Part shown: piece by piece, positions 37,901 through 48,615 of the stretch | Layout of the letters: every line of letters starts with the position of its first letter | How positions within the stretch are numbered: position 1 is the stretch's first letter | Source of the DNA: Latrodectus hesperus | Taxonomy: Eukaryota > Arthropoda > Arachnida > Araneae > Theridiidae | Assembly (NCBI GenBank): GCA_037975125.1 | Contig: CM075850.1 | Location: 68,396,890 to 68,460,889 of the forward strand | Reading direction: 5' to 3' | DNA: 64,000 nucleotides | Made by a program: the position numbers and the translations under genes | Notes under the pieces: model-generated | The model's input: the letters and a program-made list of their open reading frames with translations, nothing else | What the model was told of the DNA's origin: nothing | Database searches by the model: none

Positions 37901-40420
37901 GTTCTTGGTATATTTGGCTTTCACGTTTACGAATTATTCATTCATTTAAACATTAATAATATACATTATTTATTATAAAATGAATATAAGATTTAAAATT
38001 TGAGTGTTAAAATTGTAAATAAATATTTTAACCTAATATTTTATCGAATAAAGTGATTATGAACTTCTATAATTTTCATATCGAATGTTAATTTGATTCT
38101 CATTTAATTTTATTTTTAAATTCAATTTTGAATTTCAAAAATTCATGTGCAATACCAATGATATTTTTGATAAATTGAAATATGAGATAATTAATTTAAA
38201 GTATAGTATTATACATTAAGTATTATACATTGTAAAAAAAAGAATATGTGTGTATACTATATTTTAAGTGAAAGATTCACGAAACAAAATCACCATTTGT
38301 TTTCTTATTAAATGACCAAAAATCATTGTGACCAAAATAAGAAAAAATTAACTAAAAAATAATTGTTTGTGTATTTTTCTTCTTGAAAATTTAAAAATGC
38401 CCTAAGTTTCAGAAAAAATATAATGGGTTAAGCAAACAGAAGAAATATGTCCCATTTCATTTTTCCTTTTTTTGTGCTTTTGATTTAGTTTATTTTAAAC
38501 TGTCTAATTGCTGATATTCCTCCACTTTGAACAAGGAAACGTTATTTTACCTGTGCACTAAACTTTAAAAACTAAAAGTACTGAAAATGATTCTAAATTG
38601 TTCTGAAATTGTTAATGTAAATCTTCATTCGTTTCGAATTATAAAAACGCTACATACATTTAAAAAAATTCGAAACGCTACGAAGATATTGTAAATCTGT
38701 TATAAATGCAATATTCTTATACATATATAACAATACATTGTTTTGTACGATGGTGTATTTTGAACAGCTTACTGATCAACAACGCAATGTAAAATCATTC
38801 CGTAAGAAATGTGAAAAGCTCTATTGTACAGTTTTTACCATGCTCACTGAATATAATTGTACATAGAATTCAGATCACTCTGTGAACTTGTATATAGTTA
38901 TTAATGAATTATTAAAACCTTTGATTAAATTGGTTGTACATTTGTCATTATTTACCTTCAGTATAAAAAAAAATCATAAAATTGCTACAAATATTTCCAG
39001 CTAATGAAGAAAGTAGTGAAGAAGAATTAAGAAATCTCACATTTAAGACATTTCTATAAAACAGCATAAGAATTATTGTATAATATTTAATACTGTTTCT
39101 ATGAAATAATTAACATTTAAGTTAAATTGTCTTATGTTCCAGTAATCATCATAAATAAATATAGGAAATGGCCATTTTTGTACATCAATAATATAGGAAT
39201 CTATCCGTTATTTGTGAAAGCAACAAAGCTACACTCTAATGACCTAAAAGCCTTGTATATCTAAATGTTTTACAAAATTGCATGCATATTATTTGCATAA
39301 TGATCAATAATATGTCTAAAAATTCTATTCGGATTTCATTGATCGTCAATAATTTTAAAATGATTCTTTTCTTAAGAGATATATTGTAAACGAAATTCAT
39401 TGAGAATCGCTTAGTCATATTTAGATGATTTTGCATTGTCAAGTCTAAAATATCCCTTTTCATCGATTTTTCACTATTCATTGATTTCCATAAATTATTT
39501 TGTAATGCATCGTTTCAAATGAAAGACCATACACAAATTATAATTTTTTTTAATGAAAAACGTCTCGACATTCGTGAATTAACATTTTTATTTGAATTAT
39601 TGTAATACAAAGAGACATTTAAAATAAATTATATGAAAATCATACAATCATACATTGATTTCTATGCTATTTCTTAAACTATTTTTCTCTTTTCTTTTAA
39701 ATAAGGAAGTGGTAAAGAAACTTTATCTGAATTTCATTTTATATTTAATTTTTTATACCACGATACCTAATTGATGGCTGTCCTAAAGGCACACTGGGGG
39801 AATAGTCACAGATTACCTTCTAGGGAAAATTTTCATATATATTTGACTTCACGAATTGCAATGGAGAGATTTCTAAGAAATTATCAGTGACTCACACTGA
39901 CATATAAGCATGCAGAAAGCAGGAATGAATATACAGTTTTCAACACTATATACAGTTTTCAACACAAATATACAATTTTCAACACTAACTGGAATCAAAC
40001 CAAAGAACATCCATTTTAAGGAATTCACTCCTAGGGCAAAGCCCCAGCGATCTCTCAAATCACTATTTTGATACCTCATGACATACAGTTTACGAATTGG
40101 AAACTGTTACAGGACAGTTGAATATCCATGAGTCTTTCTTCATAGAGCATCTTTTCGTAGACAGTGATCCGTATTCACATGTTGGAAAAGGAGAAACCAT
40201 AAAATTTTGGGAGCATCCATTTCAACAGAAGTGAGTGCCAAGAATAATAACTCAGTAACCGTATCCCGTTTTCTGCTATTTTACCTGTGAGAAGTGAACT
40301 TAACACTAATACAAGGTGAGTCCTTAAGTTATTTAATCCGTTAGATAAATTATAGCTTCATTTTTCTTAGTTTAATGGACTATAACTTTATTCGTGTCTA
40401 ACTTTGATATAACTTTAGGT
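35000..40420. other. Mostly AT-rich DNA; higher-GC patch 35880-36640
   Basis: No gene is assigned. 35880-36640 has clearly raised GC with several short open pieces, including a 72-residue frame at 36179-36397 containing a hydrophobic stretch, but no family is recognised; it may be old repeat DNA. A 19-20-bp triplicate lies at 39931-39987. The 81-residue minus-strand frame at 39236-39481 has no motif. Confidence 0.45.
39931..39987. repeat. Tandem triplicate, 19-20 bp
   Basis: The unit tacagttttcaacact occurs at 39932 and again at 39951 (as ..caacaca), with a variant tacaattttcaacact at 39971. Confidence 0.88.
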
Positions 40421-40424
40421 TAAA

Positions 40425-41390
40425 GAAATTTTTTAACCTATGCCAGACCTTGGCATGACAGCCATTAGTCTGAGACGGACAGCCCAAAAAAGTTCTGACA
40501 AACAAACAAAGTAAGAAATTTTTTGGCAGAGTTGACTGCTGTTTTGTCCTTAAGTCCAGAACAAGTGAACAAATGATCTCCAGACATGTCAAACACATTG
40601 CATAGTGGGAACGTCCGGGTGTCTGCCAAACCAAACTTGTGTAAATGTTTTAAAAGGTCTTGTTTTAATTCTAAATTTAGCGACACCAACAGTTCTGGGC
40701 AGGTCACGAGGGATGGGATTTTCCATCTAGTCACTCCAACATTTTCCCTCTACCAAATCCCTAAAAATCCATCTAAAATGCATTTTAAATCTAGCATCGA
40801 TGTTTCTTATAACACTGTAATAGTGAGCAAGTGGATCAGTCTGCAATTTCATTTCCTGTGATTCCACAGTGACTTAGGATCCATTGCAGGACAACATTTC
40901 GTCCATTATTCACCAAAGCATGAATTGCAAGTTGGCAGCTAAGGACTGGTTCCTCGTTAGATGGCATGATGAAAGTGTTAGTTTTTATAGTGGACTATGA
41001 ATCAACAAATGTCACAATATTTAGATCAACACACCTTCCAATTTCAGTCAAAGTGATTTGCAAATCAGCGACTTCAATCTCATTTTTGGTGCAATTTGCA
41101 CTAACAGCACAACTAAGGCTAAAGTTACAAGAATAAGCACCTGCGCTAGCACTACGATAAGTACCGATAGCACAACCATCTGTATAGACATGCAACCAGT
41201 CTGATGCTGGGTACCTCTCACCAATAGTGGCCAAGGCAGCAATCCTCAATTCTACCTCAGTGTAGCACTTTTTACACACTGGCAAAACCAAATCTAAATT
41301 GCCCTGATCCGAGTTTAAATGTCTGAGAAAATTTCCAACTCTTGGAAGGAGATGTCTGTTAGAAACAGGAATGCCAAAAGCCAAAAGCAT
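40425..41390 (-). pseudogene. LINE RNase H and C-terminal Cys/His tail
   Basis: The minus-strand frame 40995-41390 contains WLHVYTDGCAIGTYRSASAG (first catalytic Asp in YTDG), KNEIEVADLQ (second acidic position) and NIVTFVDS (third Asp), the RNase H1 fold order. Further down, the frame 40465-40734 holds LLKHLHKFGLADTRTFPLCN and DHLFTCSGLKD, the HLxxxG..C..C..H..C-like tail common in these elements. RNase H removes RNA from the RNA:DNA hybrid. The two parts are in separate frames, joined by a degraded stretch around 40740-40990. Confidence 0.75.
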
Positions 41391-41639
41391 CAGACAGTTC
41401 TTTTGTCAGTTGGAAGATGGTAGGTTAGAATTTCAATCTGAGATCTGCGGGTTTATAGGCATTCCAAAAATCACCACGTCTCATCAATCTCACGACCAAT
41501 TTGAGAGCATTTATTTTCCTACGATAGGCCAAAGGCTCAATATATGTTTGTATCTGCATGACTGGAACAGGGGTAGAAAAAGAGCCACCAGTGATAATTC
41601 TGAGGGCATTATTTTGAGAAATCTCAGCCCTATTTTAGG

Positions 41640-43369
41640 TTGATTCAGAGGCAGTAACGAGAGGCTCGTTACCATATTCAATAGCAGGTCTAATGTAAGA
41701 TTTATAGGTAGTGAAGAGTAGATCTTGAGTCCCCTCCAATTTAACACCAGTCAGCTTTTTAAGTATTTTATTTTTCGTGCTTCCATTACCCAGCACTATA
41801 TCGACCTGTCTACTCCTTAGCCGGGAGTCCAAAACAATTCCCAAATAAGTAGCCTCCTCAGTTCTCAGGAGTTGTTGATTATCATATAAAAGTTTAATCA
41901 TTTTAGGTTTGGTATTTAATGTAAAAACCTTAAAAGTTGTCTTATTTATGTTAACAATCATTTCATTCTTTTTTTTTTACCAAATCAAGAGTTTTTCCAG
42001 AGCAGTATTAAGTGAATCTTCGATATCTTGGCTATCTCGGTCACTTGTCCATAAAACAAGGTCGTCCGCAAAGAGAAGGGCCTGCATCCCAGTCTGAGAA
42101 TTCATAATTTGATCAACAATATCAGTGATCATGATTTTATAAAAAGAACAGAACTCAGAACCGAACCCTGGGGAAGCCCTTGTCTAATCTGTTTAAAGCC
42201 GGAAACGGCTGGACCATGCATGAATCTGATAAAACGCTGATCCAAAACAGATTTAATCCAGTAATTATCAAAAAATTAATTGACATTACCACAAATACCA
42301 ATATCAATTAATTTTTTGAGAGGCCCCCTCCTCCACACTTTATCAAAAACTGTCTGGAAGTCTACAAACACTTCTGCAGTACTCTTTCTTTGATGAAAAC
42401 CATCTTTCATCTCCTTGGTGAGTCTGGCAATATGTTCGATAGTGTTCTTATGCTTCCTAAAATCAGACTGCCTGTCAATGAAATAGCTATATTTCTCTAG
42501 ATAGTGATTAAGACGATTTGTGATAAGGCGCTCAGTTAGTTTTCACATAACACTGGTAAGTGAAATAGGACGGAAGCTATGTAAAACACCTAGATCTTTT
42601 CCAGTTTTAAGAATAAGCAAAATTTCTCCTTTGCGTCACCCACTGAGAATTCCAGTCGTCCAAGTAAGATAAATAAGTCTGAGTAATACCTTCATGGATT
42701 TATTTCCAAGGTGAACAAGGAACTGTGGCAGAATAACATCTGGCCCAGCACTTTTCCTCTGCGGCAATTGCTATTTAAGTTCAGAATCCGAAAAAGGTGA
42801 GTTAAAGATTTCATTAAATTCAAGGTTAAGGCAAGTCTAAGAACATTTAAGAAGATCATTTGTGATTTTAACAGTAGGATAATTATTTACTCAGACATAG
42901 TGTGCATTAAAGGTATCAGCTATATCCATTTCAAAAGTTAACAACTTGTTTGCAACCTTAATGGACTTCATTTCTTTTTTCCTTTTGATTACTGAGCCTT
43001 GACAAGAAATGGTGAGCTCTCAGAGCATCTTTACGAAAATCAAGGCCCTCCACAGAGTCTTTAAAGATCATGCGCTTAGCTGTTTTCGTTGCTGTACGCA
43101 AAATAGCCTGATGCTTAAGAAGCTCAATACAACCCTTCATCAGGCTAGTAGAGTCAGCCCTAACTCTAGCTTTGTCTCTATTTTCTTTAGGAAGCTCTAA
43201 TTCTTCGTTCCAAAAAGGGGGATAATTTTTACTTTCGCTTCTTGGTATACACTCCACTGCACAGGCCAGAATGATACTAGAAAAATTTCCAATGGCCCTA
43301 TCAACACCTCTTGACACAAAGAGAGGTCTTTCATTAAGTAATCGGTCAACATTTAATACCTGGTGCAAT
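41640..43369 (-). pseudogene. LINE reverse transcriptase domain
   Basis: Minus-strand text gives the RT motifs in order. KSAGPDVILPQFL is followed by FRPISLTSVM and the QSDFRKHKNTIEH block. VFVDFQTVFDKVW (near 42320-42380) is motif A with its Asp. GLPQGSVLSSVLF is motif B. LLFADDLVLW (near 42055-42080) is the catalytic FADD box, intact. The open frame 41635-41961 carries the thumb part, KTTFKVFTLNTKPK and EEATYLGIVLDSRL. The N-terminal linker lies in the frame 42958-43368 (NYPPFWNEELELPKENRDKA). Stops between blocks show it is dead although the active-site residues remain. Confidence 0.85.
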
Positions 43370-44130
43370 TTACTTTTTTAAGATTCCAGCACAGAAAACG
43401 AAGCTCACTGTACCTCCCAGGACCAGAGTTTATCTCTACAAGAAGTAATTTATGTCCTGCGCCACCTGATGCAGGAAGAAGGGAATGAGTAATAAAATTC
43501 AACAAGTAAGGATGAACCAAAAGTAAGTCTGGATGAGAAGTAGCATCCCCAAAAGACAGGAAGGTAGGGTCACCATTTTGATTATCAACAAACTCAACAG
43601 GGGCAGAGCCAATAAACTGCTCAATAATATTTCCAGCTGCAATTTTAGAGCTATAACTTCATCTCTGGGAGTGAAAGTTAAAATCCCCAAAAATTAAAAA
43701 GTGACGATTCAAATTATTTAGCAAACAATCTAAATTTGGACAGTTATTAGGTGGATTATATAGGAAAAGCACCCGGTAATGGTGACCTCCTCTCCAATCA
43801 TTAATCTCAACAACTACAATTTGTCAAAATATATCACTGAGTGTCATATTTGCAGTAAAAGTATTCTTGATGTAGACAATAACACCAGAGGCAACCTGAC
43901 AAGCACGTTTCAAGCAAAAGGTCTGGTATCCATTTATTCGGTAAAAATCCAAATCATCGGTAGAAGCATATCTCTCAACAATGACAAAAAGTCAATATTA
44001 GAAGTAAAAACAATATATTTTAGTTCAGTGAACTTGTCAGAAGCAGACCAACCAGCATTCCAAAAAAGCACTTTGACAATAGTTATAGCTGAGCCTTTAA
44101 AAAGGCTGTTGTAAAAAAGCAGCAAAATGA
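43370..44130 (-). pseudogene. LINE apurinic-like endonuclease domain
   Basis: Read on the minus strand across frames. AITIVKVLFWNAGWSASDKF carries the N-terminal WNA(G) strand that holds the metal-binding Asn. Then come VASGVIVYIKNTF, HHYRVLFLYNPPNN, LIFGDFNFHS (catalytic GDFN near 43670-43700), DPTFLSFGDATSHPDLLLVH and SGGAGHKLLLVEI (terminal catalytic His near 43460). All hallmark boxes survive in order, but single-base indels split them into different frames. In life it nicks target DNA to start target-primed reverse transcription. Confidence 0.8.
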
Positions 44131-44215
44131 GTCTGTCGCCGAAAATTATAAATGGCTGCACAGGGCGACAAACGTCAGTCGTTCAGCGAAAACAGGGGGA
44201 ACCACAAGTAGGCGA

Positions 44216-45906
44216 CTGATACCACCCTCTGGTTAAAGAAATAAAGAGTTTCATTTATATTTGATTCCTTCATATTTGATCTCAAATGGATTTATTATTA
44301 ATTGTAGTAGGTAAAAACTATTGAAAAATAAGCAAACTTTGCATAAACCTGTAGCATATAATATATTATGGCATAAAATTAAGCTATTTATTGTATTAGA
44401 ATGAAAATCTTCTTTAACCAATGAGCGTGCTGGATTTATGCAAAAAACTGATCATCACAAAGAGATAACTTAAAATCTTACTTTATCTCTTGAGAGGTTT
44501 CATAAAATACGCGAGTTTTTCATCAGAAAATAGCAAAATATAGCGATAAAATCCACGAGAATTTTTTTCTATCTACATGCTTTGAAAAAATAGCAAAAGT
44601 TTTGAACAAACTCAAAATGCCATAGTTTATTCTTAAGCAATAACGTATTTGAGATTATTTCATTCACGCTATGAATTGAAATATTATTGCAGAATTTTTT
44701 TTAAAATTTGCACTCTTCCTTTTTGAACGAAGTATCATAAGCAGAACTTGACACCAAGAGAAAAAGTAGAAACGAAGTGATTAAATTGATTAAAAAATCC
44801 ATAAATTCTTCACTAGATGTTTTTGGCGAACGCTTTTTTTAAAATAAAAGGTACTCTTATTACCATATGAAAATCCAAAATACCTGGGTATATTTTACCT
44901 GAATATTTGATGACTTGAATTATGCTCCCGCACACTAATCTGAAAAATTAATAATTTAGAAACCCTGAAAAAATTTTTCATGAATATGTCGCTTAATATT
45001 AATCTATCTTTTCTATACTCATTTTTGCATAAATTATTTTCTATACTATACTATATATTAGATTTCTATGATACTCTGCTTGCTGAAGTTAAGGATGTAA
45101 GTCTAAAATCACTTCTTACACCGTGTTCAGAAAATTATATCAATCTATTTGCATTATAGGCTGCTATTGAGAAGAATTTACTTTTTTCAGTATAATTCAA
45201 AATGTTTTTGCTTTCATTCCATATAAAACGTAAGAAATTGTATCAAGTGTTTATCATCTTCAATTTCGATATTCAGGAATTAAATGGAATACACAAAAAC
45301 ATGTGTATAGAAGCCTATTAAAATTTTTGAAGCAATGATAAAAACGACGAAATATGTTGTTAACGTGACACATATTATAAATCCTAAGGAAATTATAAAT
45401 ACTAAATAAGGAATAAAGCAACAAGAATTTTGCTTTAACTGAACAGCGCTGATATAAATTTGAATAGTAATGTATTCTCTAATAAGATTCAAAAAATTAA
45501 ATAAAACCTCCTAAGAGAGAGAGTAAGTGAGAGAGAATATGATTTTTCTCTTGTTGGAATAACAAAATTACATCTCTTATTAGACATATAAGTTCGGTAA
45601 ATATTTGATGATTATGAAGAAAAGAAAAATTACGATATTAATTGTAAAAAGATTTATGACACTAAATCTTATTAGGGTTACTGAAGAGTGAAAAAACACT
45701 AACCTTATGGAAAAAATAAAATGACATTATGTATCTACCTTAAGCTTATCTTTTTAGAAATGAAAAGTTCGAGATAGATGTATTTTATGCAAAATTCTTA
45801 AGAATTTATATATTAAAATTAAATTATATAGAAAAAAAAGAAATTTATGTTCCAATAATAAAAACACTTAAGAAGCACTTAGTATTCTTGTTATTCTATT
45901 TATATC
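44216..45906. other. AT-rich DNA with no supported feature
   Basis: Nothing beyond short chance frames was seen. A GA-rich spot at 45505-45540 is too short to classify. Confidence 0.55.
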
Positions 45907-45945
45907 AGCTTGTTATTCTATTGATATTCAATAGAATAACAAGCT
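45907..45945. repeat. Perfect hairpin, 18-bp arms, 3-base loop
   Basis: agcttgttattctattga is followed by tat and then its exact reverse complement. It ends 12 bases before the start of the Tc1 element at 45958. It is outside the terminal inverted repeats and is not part of their match. Confidence 0.93.
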
Positions 45946-45957
45946 TCTAAAAATATA

Positions 45958-47097
45958 CACTACTGGCCACTGTAAATGCACCACCCTGAAGGAAGCATGC
46001 AAATAGCATGCAATTTACAACATTAGCGGAGGTGAAGTATGTAAATGTTTAAACTTTCAGCGCAGATGCAAATCATGCGCACCTATGGTGCCACTTCAAA
46101 GCGCATTTAAGGCTTGGAGATTTCGACGATTTCAAGTTCGGCAATTGTGTTTTCTTGTGGTTTTTCAAAAAAAAAACTATCAATTATGCCTTGTTGAAAA
46201 CAGAAGTGATTTTTTGATTCAAATATCCAAGTTCGTCAGAAGATGGATAGTGGCCTACCGAGATTGCGAATTATCTTTCAGGGAAATCAGTAGTCGTGTT
46301 AGATGAAACCTAACAACTGTGATGCGGATATGTGATCGTTGGATGCAAAAGGGTTCGATGTACCAACGTGTTCCATCGCATACACCTCAGGGCACCACTT
46401 CACATGACACTTCTGTCTGCAAAGCCACGATGGTAGCATTCGAGTCTGGAGACACCGTGGAGAGAGGATGCTGAACAGCTGCGTTATGCACCGCCACACT
46501 ATTCCTGCACCGGGTATTATGGTATGGGGTGGTATTGGATATCACTCTCGAACTCCTCTAATACGCATTGCAGGTACTTTAAACAGCCAACACCACATAT
46601 CCGAGGTGTTGCACCTAGTTGTTCTTCCTTATCTGCAGGGCTTGCCAACAGCCATATTTCAACAGGATAATGTATGACCACACGTGGCATGCATTGTCAA
46701 GGGTTCTTCGTCAATCGCTAGATTGAATGGCTTCCCTGCCCGACTTGCTTTCCGGATCTTTCACCGATAGAAAACATGTGGTCCATGGTTTCTCAACGAT
46801 TAACCCAGAATACATCCCTAGCTGCCTCACCAGATCAACTTTGGCAACGTGTTTAAACTGCTTTTGCTGCTGTACTCCAAGAAGACAGCCAATTCTTTGA
46901 ATCAATGCCGAGACATGTAGCAAAGGTGATCTCTAACAATGGTGGCTACTCTTGCTACTGATTTTTGGCAAGAACCACACTTCACAGAAGTCTATAAATT
47001 TAATCAGTTGATACTTGGTCAACATGTTATCTACAAAATAAATTTTGTTGTAATATCTCTTGTCTTTCTTTAGTTGCAATTTGGATGGCCAGCAGTG
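45958..47097 (+). mobile_element. Tc1-like transposon with both ends
   Basis: The left end CACTACTGGCCACTGTAAAT matches the reverse complement of the right end, CACTGCTGGCCATCCAAATT, over about 24 bases with a few mismatches. TA lies outside both ends (45956-45957 and 47098-47099), the Tc1/mariner target duplication. The length of 1140 bp is short for a full Tc1, and a central part of the transposase region seems reduced. The ends are older than the nested mariner at 56201, judged by mismatch level. Confidence 0.85.
46085..46975 (+). pseudogene. Tc1-like transposase relic
   Basis: Plus-strand text across frames shows an N-terminal piece (FLIQISKFVRRWIVAYRDCE). Then come DGSIRVWRHRGERMLNSCVM, RHTIPAPGIMVWGGIGYHSR, TPLIRIAGTLNSQHHISEVL, VVLPYLQGLPTAIFQQDNV (second catalytic Asp in QQDN) and a degraded tail with AAVLQEDSQFFESMPRHVAK. 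The first catalytic DES box region is lost or garbled near 46400, and the third acidic block is damaged. The frame 46468-46677 holds the best preserved core. It is inactive. Confidence 0.85.
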
Positions 47098-47099
47098 TA

Positions 47100-48109
47100 T
47101 AAAAAAAATAATTGAAGCCTTCTTTTTTTGTAAACATATTCACTTTTTAGAGTATCAAAAATGATACCTAAATAAGTGTCTTCATCAAAATTGATTCTAG
47201 ATAACTCAAGAATAGCTATCAATAACATATTTCAATATTATTTAGCGGTAAAACTGTTCTGTGCAAATACTTATTGCATCCACCTGGTTCGAATGTGACT
47301 CTTCTTTATAAAGTTAAACTTTTTCTTCTTCTCCATTAAAAAACTTTCCACTTGAAGCATTTCAAGCAATTAATGATGAATGAAGCTATTCTTTAGCTGT
47401 CACTCAGATTTCCATAAGTTTTACTGGGTAAAACCATTTCATTTTTATGTGCAAACTCTTGTTTCATTTCATAATCCTAATAGATCATTTATTAAAATGA
47501 CTATATAGACAAACAGAATTGTGCAATTTCTATGAAATATATAAAAAAGTTGGGAAAATAATGTATTATTAATACCATATATAGCAAATAATATATAAAT
47601 TAACGTGGTACATTACAAAATAGGTTAGTAGGTGCAGAGTAATTTTGCATTATTAAAGCTGCCAATAAATCAAATCTTATTTTACATTTCATTCTTGTAA
47701 CTTGTGTTTTATTTACCTCCCAATATGTTTTTGCATTTTTAGTAATATTTCCCTACTTTAGTTTCTTTATCAATATCAGGAAAATGTATGCTTATTTCTT
47801 CTGATTCTTTACAATTGCTTTTAACTACCCCAATTTTCAGCCTGCCTTACTCTCATCCATTATTGTTTCAATTCTACAACATTTTTTTCCTTTAGTACAA
47901 ATATGTATTGATCGATGTTCATATTAAATTTTTACAAAAATGAAACCCTTCTGACTAGCAATAATTTGACTATGATTTGTATCAAGAAACTATAACAATA
48001 AAAAATATGCAATAGGGAATTATGATGTCTATAAGTAATATAAATATTTTTAGATTCGGTATAGTAATTATTTTAAGTAAATTATATATTCTCCTATTCA
48101 ATTATAAAT
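47100..48109. other. AT-rich DNA with no supported feature
   Basis: No gene or repeat could be supported. Confidence 0.55.
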
Positions 48110-48615
48110 TATGACGTCTACGAGTGTAGTATGCTATTGGGAAATAGGGCATGAAAACCTAACTACGATCCAGACTCATCCTTTTAACCCGCGAGATTAA
48201 CTAGCATTGCTTAGAACAATATAATTAGAGTATTGTGAGAACAATGTGAAACAGATATATAATGTAGACATTAAAAAAATAGCACATGCATAAAAAATTT
48301 GGGTTTCATCATCTCTATAAAATAAAAGAGCCTGTTTGAATACTTAACACTTGACATCTTTTTTGTCTTCACTAATGTGCAGTAGCACGTTGTGAAGTAA
48401 GACATGAATAATTAACAACGAGTAAGACTCATCATTCTGACGAAGTAAACATACACTGCCCAAAACAATATAATTCGAGGATTGTTGTGAGTTTAGTGTA
48501 AAACAGATAAATTACAGGCGCGCGGTTAAAAAATTTAAAAGTGTGTGATTCATATCATCTCTATAAATTGAAAGATCCTGTTTGAATATTTATCACTGAA
48601 CATCTTTCTTGTTAA
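48110..48615. repeat. Diverged tandem duplication, about 253-bp unit
   Basis: Landmarks recur in the same order about 253 bases apart. gactcatc is at 48173 and 48426, followed in both copies by aacaatataatt and a ..aacagata stretch. Then come atcatctctataaa.t.aaag and cctgtttgaata, with tgacatctttttt or gaacatctttctt at the end. Copies share perhaps three quarters of positions by eye. No coding content was seen. Confidence 0.75.

Larger units (their letters stand above)
40425..44215 (-). mobile_element. Jockey-type non-LTR retrotransposon (LINE), mutated
   Basis: A minus-strand element of about 3.8 kb reads in the order endonuclease, reverse transcriptase, RNase H, Cys/His tail. The upstream 100 bases (44115-44215) are GC-rich and lie before the endonuclease, which suggests the element's own 5' UTR with its internal promoter. 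No ORF1 (gag-like) is visible between that region and the endonuclease. The coding region has several frameshifts and stops, so it is inactive. The 3' end is set near the last conserved residues (LMAVMPRSGIG and a stop near 40438); no clear poly(A) or target duplication was found. Confidence 0.8.

Noticed and set aside
40586..40861. Plus-strand open frame of 91 residues
   Set aside because: Antisense shadow of the LINE C-terminal tail.
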